Origin: [Clostridium] saccharolyticum WM1
GTDB lineage: Bacteria > Bacillota > Clostridia > Lachnospirales > Lachnospiraceae
Direction: 5' to 3'
Length of the DNA: 64,000 bases
NCBI RefSeq assembly: GCF_000144625.1
Contig: NC_014376.1
Coordinates: forward strand, 1,736,001-1,800,000
In this document: in pieces, positions 47,990 through 55,797 of the stretch
How the letters are laid out: every line of letters begins with the position of its first letter
Position numbering within the stretch: the first letter of the stretch is position 1
Position numbers and translations under genes: made by a program
The notes under the pieces: model-generated
Databases searched by the model: none
What the model saw: only the letters and a program-made list of their open reading frames with translations
What the model was told of the DNA's origin: nothing

Positions 47990-49525
47990 ATGTCCACGGG
48001 AAACAGCGATTATGCGGTCCAGATGCACGGAATCACAAAACGGTTCGGGGCATTTTACGCTTTGAAGGATATGAGTCTGGATGTTAAGAAGGGCAGCATT
48101 CATTCTCTTTTGGGTGAAAACGGTGCGGGAAAATCGACACTGATGAATGTACTGTATGGATTGTATCAGGCCGATGAAGGAGAAATTTTTATCAATGGAA
48201 AAAAAGTGGAGATAAAAAACCCTAATACGGCCATAGCAAACGGCATTGGTATGGTTCATCAGCATTTTATGCTGGTGGAGGATTTCACAGTCACGCAGAA
48301 TATTATTTTGGGTAATGAGACTACCTCCCGCGCAGGTGTTATAGATATGAAAAAAGCCAGAAAAAAGATTCTGGAAATTGTGGAAAAATATGGTCTGGAG
48401 GTGGACCCCGATGCCAGGATCTCTGATATTTCTGTGGGAATGCAGCAGAGGGTGGAGATATTAAAAGCATTGTACCGGGGAGCGGAATTATTGATCCTTG
48501 ATGAGCCAACCGCAGTATTGACTCCACAGGAAATAGAAGATCTCTTATCCATCATGCGCAATCTTGTAAAGGATGGGAAAGCCATCATCATCATTACTCA
48601 TAAGTTAAAGGAAATCAAAGCATCCTCTGATACCTGTACGGTCATCCGCCGGGGCGAATACATTGATACGGTTTCCGTAGAAAAGGTTTCAGGCCAGGAA
48701 CTGGCGACCCTCATGGTAGGCCATGAAGTGAAGCTGGTGGTAGATAAGACACCGGCAAAGCCGGGAGAAACGGTATTGGAAATCAAAGGCCTTGTTGTGA
48801 AAAATGAGAAGAAGCTGGACGCAGTTAAGGGTCTGGATTTAACGGTCCGCAAGGGTGAAATCGTGGGGATCGCCGGAATTGACGGCAATGGACAAAAGGA
48901 ACTGGTGGAAGCCATCAACAGTCTGGTGCCGGCGGAAAAGGGCAGCATTATTGTCTGCGGAAAAAATATTACCAATACAGATCCAAGAACGGTGATAGAC
49001 AGCGGGGTCAGCATCATTCCTGAGGACAGGCAGAAGAGAGGCCTTGTACTGGACTTTACTGTGAATGAGAACGCCATACTGGAACGGTGCCGCAAAGAGC
49101 CGTTTTCCAGAAAAGGAATCTTAAACAGAAAGAGCATGGAAGAGTTTACGAAAGCCATCATTGAGGAATATGACGTACGTCCGGAGGACTGCGGCTCCAG
49201 AAGGGTGGGGGAGCTTTCAGGAGGAAACCAGCAAAAGGTCATCATCGGGCGGGAAGTATCCATGAATCCGGAGATACTGATTGCCGTGCAGCCAACGAGA
49301 GGACTTGATGTGGGAGCGATCGAAACGGTTCATAAGACTTTGATCAACGAAAGAGATAAAGGAAAAGCGGTGCTTTTGATTTCTTTTGAACTGGATGAGG
49401 TAATGAATGTTTCCGATACCATTGCGGTGATTTACGACGGGAAGATTCAGGACACGTTTCATCAGGGAACCGTAGATGAAAATACAATCGGTCTGTTAAT
49501 GGCAGGAGGAAAGAATCATGGATAA
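47990..49525 (+). CDS. nucleoside ABC transporter, dual ATPase (NupO/YufO-like)
   Basis: A 511-residue tandem ATPase. Domain 1 has Walker A GENGAGKST, signature ISVGMQQR and Walker B LLILDEPTAVLTPQE. Domain 2 has a degenerate Walker A (GIAGIDGNGQKE), signature ELSGGNQQK and Walker B ILIAVQPTRGLDVGA. This asymmetric pattern is normal for the rbsA/nupO group. It drives the two permeases encoded with 8-base overlaps downstream. ATG 47990 with GAAAGGAGA is chosen; the longer frame from 47891 overlaps the binding-protein gene and hairpin. Confidence 0.92.
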   Translation: MSTGNSDYAVQMHGITKRFGAFYALKDMSLDVKKGSIHSLLGENGAGKSTLMNVLYGLYQADEGEIFINGKKVEIKNPNTAIANGIGMVHQHFMLVEDFTVTQNIILGNETTSRAGVIDMKKARKKILEIVEKYGLEVDPDARISDISVGMQQRVEILKALYRGAELLILDEPTAVLTPQEIEDLLSIMRNLVKDGKAIIIITHKLKEIKASSDTCTVIRRGEYIDTVSVEKVSGQELATLMVGHEVKLVVDKTPAKPGETVLEIKGLVVKNEKKLDAVKGLDLTVRKGEIVGIAGIDGNGQKELVEAINSLVPAEKGSIIVCGKNITNTDPRTVIDSGVSIIPEDRQKRGLVLDFTVNENAILERCRKEPFSRKGILNRKSMEEFTKAIIEEYDVRPEDCGSRRVGELSGGNQQKVIIGREVSMNPEILIAVQPTRGLDVGAIETVHKTLINERDKGKAVLLISFELDEVMNVSDTIAVIYDGKIQDTFHQGTVDENTIGLLMAGGKNHG

Positions 49526-50642
49526 AACGGTTAAGCTTATAAAAAAGCCATTGACAATGACTTTGATCGCTGTTTTCTTTGGTTTCATTGTGGCGGGAAT
49601 CATACTCGCAGCGGCAGGATATCCGCCGGTCCATTCACTGACCGTCTTATTTGACGGAGTCTTTTCCAGTCCGAAACACATTTCCAATGTAATGATTAAA
49701 AGCACGCCTTTGATTCTTACGGGGATCGGAGTTGCATTTGCGTTTAAGACCGGACTATTCAACATCGGAGCCGAAGGCCAGTTTATTATGGGCTGTGTGG
49801 CTTCTACTGTGGTTGGCATTCTTTTCGATTTTCCGCCGGTGATCCAGATTCCCCTGGTCCTTTTCGCTGGCGTGGCTGCAGGAGCAGTCTATGGAGGAAT
49901 CGCCGGTTTCTTAAAGGCGAAATTCGGCATTCACGAAGTTCTTACCAGCATAATGTTAAACTGGATCGCTCTTTATTTCTCCAATTATATATGCACGTTA
50001 AAACGGTTTCATAAGCCGGATACCATCGGAACTTACCCGATCAACCGTTCCGGCTATACCATGATTTTGGGAAACTACAAGATAACGGAGGCGGGAAAGA
50101 CAGCACTTGCACAAAATGAATTTTTGCGCCAAACGGTTCTGAAAACTGATGTAAACGTGGGGATTTTTATTGCAGTCATTCTGGCCGTTTTTATCTGGTT
50201 TCTTCTCTATAAAACGGCAAAAGGATTTGAACTGAGAGCAGTGGGCTTTAACAAGAGTGCGGCAGAATTTTCGGGAATTTATGTCAATAAAAACATCCTT
50301 CACTCCATGCTCATTTCCGGAGCTATCTGCGGATTGGCGGCAGCTCTTTATATTACAGGAAATTCTCCTCACGGGATCGCGACTTTGGCAGCCTTTGAAA
50401 ATACAGGCTTTAACGGATTGTCGGTCTGTCTGATCGCAGCCAGCTCTCCCGTGGGATGTATTTTTGCAGGACTGCTGTTCGGCGGTCTGATTTATGGAGG
50501 TCAGTCCCTGCAGTATGAAGTGGGAGCTCCTTCAGAAATTATCAATATCGTCATTGGTGTTATTGTATTTTTTGTTGCGCTTACCCGCATAATCCCGCCG
50601 CTGGTGGACCGTTTTTCGAAGGGAGGAAAAAAACATGCTTAA
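49518..50642 (+). CDS. nucleoside ABC transporter permease (NupP/YufP-like)
   Basis: A 374-residue membrane protein of the branched-chain amino-acid/ribose permease superfamily, with about ten hydrophobic segments. FNIGAEGQFIMGCVAS (residues about 79-94) is a strongly conserved segment in this subfamily, as are KAKFGIHEVLTSIMLNWIALYFSNY and GFNGLSVCLIAASSPVGCIFAGLLFGGL near the end. ATG overlaps the ATPase gene by eight bases with AGGAGGAAAG as ribosome site. Together with the next gene it forms the channel. Confidence 0.91.
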   Translation: MDKTVKLIKKPLTMTLIAVFFGFIVAGIILAAAGYPPVHSLTVLFDGVFSSPKHISNVMIKSTPLILTGIGVAFAFKTGLFNIGAEGQFIMGCVASTVVGILFDFPPVIQIPLVLFAGVAAGAVYGGIAGFLKAKFGIHEVLTSIMLNWIALYFSNYICTLKRFHKPDTIGTYPINRSGYTMILGNYKITEAGKTALAQNEFLRQTVLKTDVNVGIFIAVILAVFIWFLLYKTAKGFELRAVGFNKSAAEFSGIYVNKNILHSMLISGAICGLAAALYITGNSPHGIATLAAFENTGFNGLSVCLIAASSPVGCIFAGLLFGGLIYGGQSLQYEVGAPSEIINIVIGVIVFFVALTRIIPPLVDRFSKGGKKHA

Positions 50643-51552
50643 CAGTCTGATGCTGTTTGCAGGTATTACACTTATGTATTCCACGCCTTTGGTATTTGCT
50701 GCGCTGGGAGGAGTAGTGTCGGAGCGGTCCGGCGTTACCAATATTGGAATTGAAGGAATGATGACCATTGGAGCGGTTACAGGAGCCACAGTTGGCTATT
50801 ATTCAGGAAGTGCCTGGGCAGGATTTTTTGCGGCCGGTCTGGCAGGAGGTATCATTGCCCTTCTTCATGCCGTTGCATGCATTACATGTAAGGCGGACCA
50901 GACGATTTCCGGCATTGCCATTAATTTAATCGGACCCGGTGTTGCTCTGTTTGCCTGCCGGCTTCTTTTTGACGGCGCAACCATGTCATTGCCTGTACCC
51001 AATAAGATTCCGAAGCTGTTTGGAAATTTAATCACAGGGCCGGTTCAGAATTTAAATGTGGATGTTACCGTTGTCATTGCTCTTATATTAGCGGTTTTCC
51101 TGTGGTTTTTACTTTATAAAACAAAATGGGGCCTTCATATCCGGGCCGTGGGAGAGCATCCGGCAGCAGCAGATACCATGGGGCTTCATGTATATAAAAT
51201 CAGGTATGTATGCGTTTTGGTATCCGGAGTTTTGGCCGGTCTTGGAGGAGCGTCCATGACCCTTGCCATTATCCCTCAGTTTACCCCCACAGCCATCAGC
51301 GGACAGGGATTTATCGCATTGGCGGCAGTGATTTTTGGAAAGTGGACACCCCACGGGGCGTATGGTGCCTGTCTGTTATTTGGAGCAGCCCAGGCCCTGA
51401 CCGTTACCCTGGGAGGAGGAAGATTTGCGGTTCCTTCATCTGTTCTGGCCATGCTGCCATATCTCATTACCATTGTTATCCTGATTCTGTTTGTGGGAAA
51501 ATCCTCTGCGCCAAAAGCCAGCGGGCAGCCATACGAAAAGGATGCCAGATAA
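50635..51552 (+). CDS. nucleoside ABC transporter permease (NupQ/YufQ-like)
   Basis: The 305-residue second permease, with about eight to nine hydrophobic segments and family stretches TNIGIEGMMTIGAVTGA (residues about 40-56), WGLHIRAVGEHPAAADTMGL (about 163-182) and GQGFIALAAVIFGKWTPHGA. ATG 50635 overlaps the preceding stop by eight bases, with GGGAGGAAA upstream. It closes the transporter set; 81 nt later the Crp/Fnr regulator begins. Confidence 0.91.
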   Translation: MLNSLMLFAGITLMYSTPLVFAALGGVVSERSGVTNIGIEGMMTIGAVTGATVGYYSGSAWAGFFAAGLAGGIIALLHAVACITCKADQTISGIAINLIGPGVALFACRLLFDGATMSLPVPNKIPKLFGNLITGPVQNLNVDVTVVIALILAVFLWFLLYKTKWGLHIRAVGEHPAAADTMGLHVYKIRYVCVLVSGVLAGLGGASMTLAIIPQFTPTAISGQGFIALAAVIFGKWTPHGAYGACLLFGAAQALTVTLGGGRFAVPSSVLAMLPYLITIVILILFVGKSSAPKASGQPYEKDAR

Positions 51553-51633
51553 GAAAGGATTCCCGGTGTATCAATTACGTAAAATAAAAAATAATAGGAA
51601 GATGAAAAAGAAGGAATCGGAAGGAGGAAGAAC

Positions 51634-52353
51634 GTGAACGATGCGATGTCTTTAATCAATGAGCTTCGCAGTGAGTCCCGGGATTATTTAAATAATTATC
51701 TGGCCAATGCACCGAAATGGCTCCTGGAGGCGTTTAAAATCGTAAAATTAAAAAAAGGCACCACCTTTATTCATGAAAATGAAACCGTGGATACCATTTA
51801 CATTCTGGTGGAGGGCATCGTAAAGGCAACAGATTACCGGGTTCAGGAGATTACCTACGATTATACAAGGTTTTATCCGGTGGAGGTGTTCGGGGCCATG
51901 GAATTTCTCATGGGATTTGATAAGTACCGGACCACTTTGATGACCGAGACGGAATGCCGGTTTCTATGTGTGTCCAAGGACCAGTTCAGCCGCTGGATGC
52001 TGTCTGATATTCATGCGGTTTTAGAACAGGTGAAGGCGATGGGGATCTATCTACTGGAGCAGGTAAGGAAGGAACGGTTGTTTTTATTTTTACAGGGCAG
52101 TGACAGGCTGTTTCTGCTCTTCCTGCAGATTTACCGCAAATCTTCCCGCCGGGGAATCTGCCGCATACAGCTGACAAGAAAAGATTTGTCCAACAGCACA
52201 GGGCTTTGCGTAAAGACCGTGAACCGGTGCATCGGACATATGGAGGAGGAGGGGTATATCTCCCGGGAGGGAAGGACGATTCTCATTGACGAGGAACAAT
52301 ACCAGCGGATCAAGTCAGTCGTAGCAGAAAAAATTGATGAGAATGAAATTTAG
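51634..52353 (+). CDS. Crp/Fnr-family transcriptional regulator
   Basis: The 239-residue protein has a cyclic-nucleotide-binding-like beta-barrel (residues about 20-130; [26 protein letters not shown]) and a C-terminal winged helix (about 165-225; [37 protein letters not shown]). No N-terminal Cys cluster for Fe-S as in FNR is present, so a small ligand, perhaps a nucleoside or its phosphate, may be the signal. GTG 51634 follows AGGAGGAAG. Its place between transporter and phosphorylase genes suggests it controls this operon. Confidence 0.88.
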   Translation: MNDAMSLINELRSESRDYLNNYLANAPKWLLEAFKIVKLKKGTTFIHENETVDTIYILVEGIVKATDYRVQEITYDYTRFYPVEVFGAMEFLMGFDKYRTTLMTETECRFLCVSKDQFSRWMLSDIHAVLEQVKAMGIYLLEQVRKERLFLFLQGSDRLFLLFLQIYRKSSRRGICRIQLTRKDLSNSTGLCVKTVNRCIGHMEEEGYISREGRTILIDEEQYQRIKSVVAEKIDENEI

Positions 52354-52370
52354 GGGAAGGTGGATTGGAA

Positions 52371-53147
52371 ATGACAAATTATTCTGAAACAGAAGGAAAA
52401 CAGTATCACCTCCAGGTGGGAAACGGAGATGTGGGGAAGTATGTTATCCTGCCCGGAGATCCCAAACGGTGTGCTCTGATTGCAAGATATTTTGACAATC
52501 CCAGGCTGATAGCAGACAGCAGGGAGTTCGTAACCTATACCGGTACCTTAGACGGTGAACTGGTCAGTGTGACTTCCACGGGAATCGGGGGACCGTCGGC
52601 TGCAATTGCCATGGAAGAACTGGTGATGTCCGGTGCGGACACCTTTGTCCGTGTCGGTACCTGCGGCGGAATGGATACAGAGGTAAAAAGCGGAGAACTG
52701 GTAATTGCAAACGGTGCCATCCGCATGGAGGGAACCAGCCGGGAGTACGCTCCAATCGAGTTTCCGGCGGTCGCGGATTTTCAGGTGACAAGTGCTTTGG
52801 TATCGGCGGCAAAATCGCTGGAAAAACCCCATCATGTGGGGGTTGTCCAGTGTAAGGATTCATTTTATGGGCAGCATTCACCGGAGACAAAACCAGTATC
52901 CTATGAACTCTTAAATAAATGGAAGGCCTGGGTGGAACTTGGCTGCAAGGCTTCGGAGATGGAGTCGGCGGCACTCTTTGTTGTTGCCAGTGCCCTAAAG
53001 GTGCGGGCAGGTTCCGTATTCCTGGTGATAGCCAATCAGGAACGGGCCAGACTCGGCCTTGATAATCCCGTTATCCATGATACGGATGGAGCCATCCGCA
53101 CGGCTATAGAGGCGATACGCCTGATGATCCGTATGGATAAAAAATAA
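52371..53147 (+). CDS. udp: uridine phosphorylase
   Basis: Uridine phosphorylase splits uridine (often also deoxyuridine) with phosphate to uracil and (deoxy)ribose 1-phosphate. The 258-residue NP-I family protein has [11 protein letters not shown] (phosphate site, residues about 26-36), [15 protein letters not shown] (about 69-83), RVGTCGGM (about 92-99) and [11 protein letters not shown], and ends with the ESAALF motif (MESAALFV) that binds the ribose. ATG 52371 with AAGGTGG is preferred over TTG 52365. It lies 17 nt after the regulator and 16 nt before deoD. Confidence 0.92.
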   Translation: MTNYSETEGKQYHLQVGNGDVGKYVILPGDPKRCALIARYFDNPRLIADSREFVTYTGTLDGELVSVTSTGIGGPSAAIAMEELVMSGADTFVRVGTCGGMDTEVKSGELVIANGAIRMEGTSREYAPIEFPAVADFQVTSALVSAAKSLEKPHHVGVVQCKDSFYGQHSPETKPVSYELLNKWKAWVELGCKASEMESAALFVVASALKVRAGSVFLVIANQERARLGLDNPVIHDTDGAIRTAIEAIRLMIRMDKK

Positions 53148-53163
53148 AAAAGGAGGCCATCAA

Positions 53164-53871
53164 ATGGAGATGACACCAACCGCCCACAATGGGGCAAATA
53201 AAGGAGAAATAGCAAAAACAGTATTAATGCCTGGAGATCCGTTACGGGCAAAGTATATTGCGGAGACGTATCTGGAAAATCCGGTTAAAGTAACCTCGGT
53301 CCGTAACATGCTTGGATTTACAGGGACTTATAAGGGAAAAGAACTTTCTGTCATGGGAGGAGGAATGGGGATGCCGTCCATGGGCATCTATTCCTATGAG
53401 CTGTATCACTTTTATGATGTGGACCAGATTATCCGCATTGGTTCCGCCGGTGCGTTGCAGGACCATGTGAAGCTTATGGATGTGGTTATTGCTATGGGAG
53501 CCTGTACGGATTCCAATTACGCTTATCAGTATGGCCTTCCTGGTACATTTGCTCCCACTGCTGATTATGAGCTTCTGGTGAAAGCGGTAAAAGCAGCGGA
53601 AAAGCAGGGAACAAAAGTGGTTGTGGGCAATGTCCTTTCCAGTGATATTTTCTATCATCACGATTCCGGGGTCAATGACAAATGGCGCAGCATGGGGGTT
53701 CTTGCTGTGGAAATGGAAACAGCAGCCCTTTACATGAATGCAGCGGCGGCGGGAAAAAAAGCTCTTTGTTTGCTTACGATTTCTGATTTGATTTATGGGG
53801 AAGAAAAGCTAAGTGCCTTGGAGCGGCAGCTGGGATTTGGAAAAATGATGGAAATTGCCCTGGAATTGTAG
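53164..53871 (+). CDS. deoD: purine-nucleoside phosphorylase DeoD-type
   Basis: DeoD cleaves purine (deoxy)nucleosides with phosphate to the base and (deoxy)ribose 1-phosphate. The 235-residue length and the NP-I motifs fit the hexameric type: TVLMPGDPLRAKYIAE (residues about 20-35), GGGMGMPSMGIYSYEL (about 64-79), RIGSAGAL (about 87-94) and VEMETAALY (about 179-187), with SDLIYGEE holding the catalytic Asp near residue 202. AAAAGGAGG precedes ATG. Confidence 0.94.
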   Translation: MEMTPTAHNGANKGEIAKTVLMPGDPLRAKYIAETYLENPVKVTSVRNMLGFTGTYKGKELSVMGGGMGMPSMGIYSYELYHFYDVDQIIRIGSAGALQDHVKLMDVVIAMGACTDSNYAYQYGLPGTFAPTADYELLVKAVKAAEKQGTKVVVGNVLSSDIFYHHDSGVNDKWRSMGVLAVEMETAALYMNAAAAGKKALCLLTISDLIYGEEKLSALERQLGFGKMMEIALEL

Positions 53872-53928
53872 ATCTCAGAGAATGCTGGACAGGGTTTACA
53901 GGAGAAGGCAGCAGAAAGGAATCAGGAT

Positions 53929-54396
53929 ATGAAAGAAAAATCTGAGGAACATGTAAAAACGGGTGAAGAGGAAGCCGGGGCTGAGCTTCCTGTTAAAGAA
54001 ATGATCCGTCAGGCGTATGAGGCTATGGCCAGGGCTTATACACCATATTCCGGGTTTAAAGTCGGGGCGGCGCTTTTGGCAGCCGACGGTACTTTCTATC
54101 AGGGGTGCAATATTGAAAATGCAGCCTATACTCCCAGTAATTGCGCAGAACGTACGGCATTTTTTAAGGCGGTCAGCCAGGGAGTGAGAGAATTCAAAGC
54201 TATTTGCATCGTTGGGGGAAAAGAGGGGATTCCCATGGGAATTACCCCCCCCTGCGGTGTCTGCCGCCAGGTGATGATGGAATTTTGTGATCCGGAGACA
54301 TTCCGGATCATATTGGCGGCGGGAAAGGAAGAATATAAAATGTTTTCTTTAAAAGAACTGCTTCCTCTGGGGTTTGGACCGGAGGATCTTGGCTAA
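53929..54396 (+). CDS. cdd: cytidine deaminase
   Basis: Cytidine deaminase turns (deoxy)cytidine into (deoxy)uridine, which the uridine phosphorylase of the same operon can split. In this 155-residue protein the zinc site is seen as CNIENAAYTPSNCAERTA (with CAE: Cys ligand and catalytic Glu) and PPCGVCRQV (two Cys ligands), as in the short tetrameric enzymes. An acidic N-terminal extension of about 23 residues before the usual start is unusual. It lies 57 nt after deoD with AAAGGAA near ATG. Confidence 0.93.
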   Translation: MKEKSEEHVKTGEEEAGAELPVKEMIRQAYEAMARAYTPYSGFKVGAALLAADGTFYQGCNIENAAYTPSNCAERTAFFKAVSQGVREFKAICIVGGKEGIPMGITPPCGVCRQVMMEFCDPETFRIILAAGKEEYKMFSLKELLPLGFGPEDLG

Positions 54397-54462
54397 GAGA
54401 CAAATTGCGCTTTTTTCTGATCTGTGATAAACTGATACCAACTGGCAGGAGGTATGAGAATA

Positions 54463-55374
54463 GTGGAAGACAGAAGAAATGCAAGGAAGGCGTTTTCAAG
54501 AGTGGGATTTGGATATGGAGCATTCCTTCTTGTAACGATTGTAATACAGCTTGAGGTAGGAGTCATTGCTCTTTTACTGTCCCGGATTGGAATGGAAATA
54601 ACCTTTGGGAACTGGTACATGGTATTTGTTTCCCTGGCGAATTACCTTGCAGGAGGCGTAATTGCCTGTCTGATTGTAAAGGATATGCCGGTTTTATTCA
54701 GACCAAAAGCAAGAAAAGCAGGAGCAGGAATGCTGGTTTCCGGATTCCTGGTCTGTATGAGCGCCCTGTTTTTTGGAAATCTTATGGGGCAGGGCTTAAT
54801 GAGCCTTGTCTGTACTCTGTTGGGAAAGCCTATGGTTAATCCGGTAGAGGAAGTAATGAAGGGATTAAGTACCTGGTCGATTTTTGTTACCATGGTGGTA
54901 ATGGCCCCTGTCTGTGAAGAAATTCTGTTTCGTAAGGTCCTGATCGACAGGATCCGACTTTATGGGGATAAAGCGGCGATCCTGGCATCCAGCGTTGTCT
55001 TTGGATTAAGCCATGGAAATTTCTACCAGTTCTTTTATGCCTTTTTGATTGGTCTGGTGTTGGCCTATATTTATATTCAGACGGGAAAGCTCCGCTATAC
55101 CATAATTTTTCACATGATCATAAATTTTCTCGGCTCCATCGCAGCCCTCCATATTGAAGACCATCCGCTGCTTACCACAGGCTATTCAATTTTAATGCTT
55201 GGAGCGGTGATTGCCGGAACCATTTTGTTTTTTATCAATCATAAAAAGCTGTTGTTTTACCAGGGGTTTATGGAAAACTGGGGCAAAGGAGCATGGAAAG
55301 TTCTTTTTTTCAACCTTGGGATGACCTTGTTTTTTCTTCTTTCAGCCGTGACCTTTGTGGTTTCTTTGGTTTAA
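54463..55374 (+). CDS. CPBP-family intramembrane metalloprotease
   Basis: A 303-residue membrane protein with about eight hydrophobic segments and the CPBP (CAAX-protease/bacteriocin-processing, Abi) motifs: EEILFR (residues about 151-156), FGLSHGNFYQF (His about 187) and HMIINFLG (His about 223). Members cleave membrane-bound prenyl- or signal-type peptides; several confer bacteriocin self-immunity. GTG 54463 is chosen, since AGGAGG at 54447-54452 is only one base from ATG 54454. It lies 66 nt after cdd and has no obvious tie to nucleosides. Confidence 0.85.
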   Translation: MEDRRNARKAFSRVGFGYGAFLLVTIVIQLEVGVIALLLSRIGMEITFGNWYMVFVSLANYLAGGVIACLIVKDMPVLFRPKARKAGAGMLVSGFLVCMSALFFGNLMGQGLMSLVCTLLGKPMVNPVEEVMKGLSTWSIFVTMVVMAPVCEEILFRKVLIDRIRLYGDKAAILASSVVFGLSHGNFYQFFYAFLIGLVLAYIYIQTGKLRYTIIFHMIINFLGSIAALHIEDHPLLTTGYSILMLGAVIAGTILFFINHKKLLFYQGFMENWGKGAWKVLFFNLGMTLFFLLSAVTFVVSLV

Positions 55375-55398
55375 TGCCAGGGATTTCTTTAATTACGG

Positions 55399-55427
55399 TT
55401 GACACGATTCGTCAATTATGTTACATT
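55399..55427 (+). promoter_or_regulatory. promoter of leuS
   Basis: TTGACA (55399-55404), 17 bp and TACATT (55422-55427) stand about 25 bp before the T-box leader. Confidence 0.7.
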
Positions 55428-55452
55428 TGTAGTTAGCAAAAATACTGTGATT

Positions 55453-55717
55453 AGGAGTAGTAAGCTGTCTGAAACATGCAGAGAGCCGGCGAGTGGTGAA
55501 AGCCGGTTGGGGATGTCAGCTGAACTGGCCTTTGAGTAGCGTGCTGAAGGAAGCTCTGTTTCTGAGTAGGCATTGCCGGTGTCCCGACCGTTACAGCGGG
55601 GGGATATGTTTTTCTATATCCAGTGAGAGCATACGAAACTTGTATGAAATAGAGTGGTACCACGCGGTAGATTCTGCGTCTCTATGGCCGTATAAACGGT
55701 TAGAGGCGCATTTTTTT
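55453..55717 (+). promoter_or_regulatory. T-box riboswitch, Leu specifier, with terminator
   Basis: The leader has AGAGAGCCGG in stem I, the specifier context GAA-CUG-GCCUUUGAG with CUG (Leu) at 55525-55527, the T-box AGAGUGGUACCACGCGG (55651-55667) and a terminator pairing TGCGTCTCTA (55675-55684) with TAGAGGCGCA (55701-55710) before seven T. Uncharged tRNA-Leu should allow read-through into leuS. Confidence 0.92.
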
Positions 55718-55797
55718 ATGTTCTCTTACGGGTATCTCTCAAACTGCGGGCATTTGATACAGGGAAAAACCCTGTTGTAAAAGGAGGAAAATTTGTT

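Noticed and set aside
48598..49263. 221-codon minus-strand frame opposite the nucleoside ATPase gene
   Set aside because: It overlaps a firmly identified ABC ATPase in full and reads as a Ser/Phe/Thr-rich shadow.
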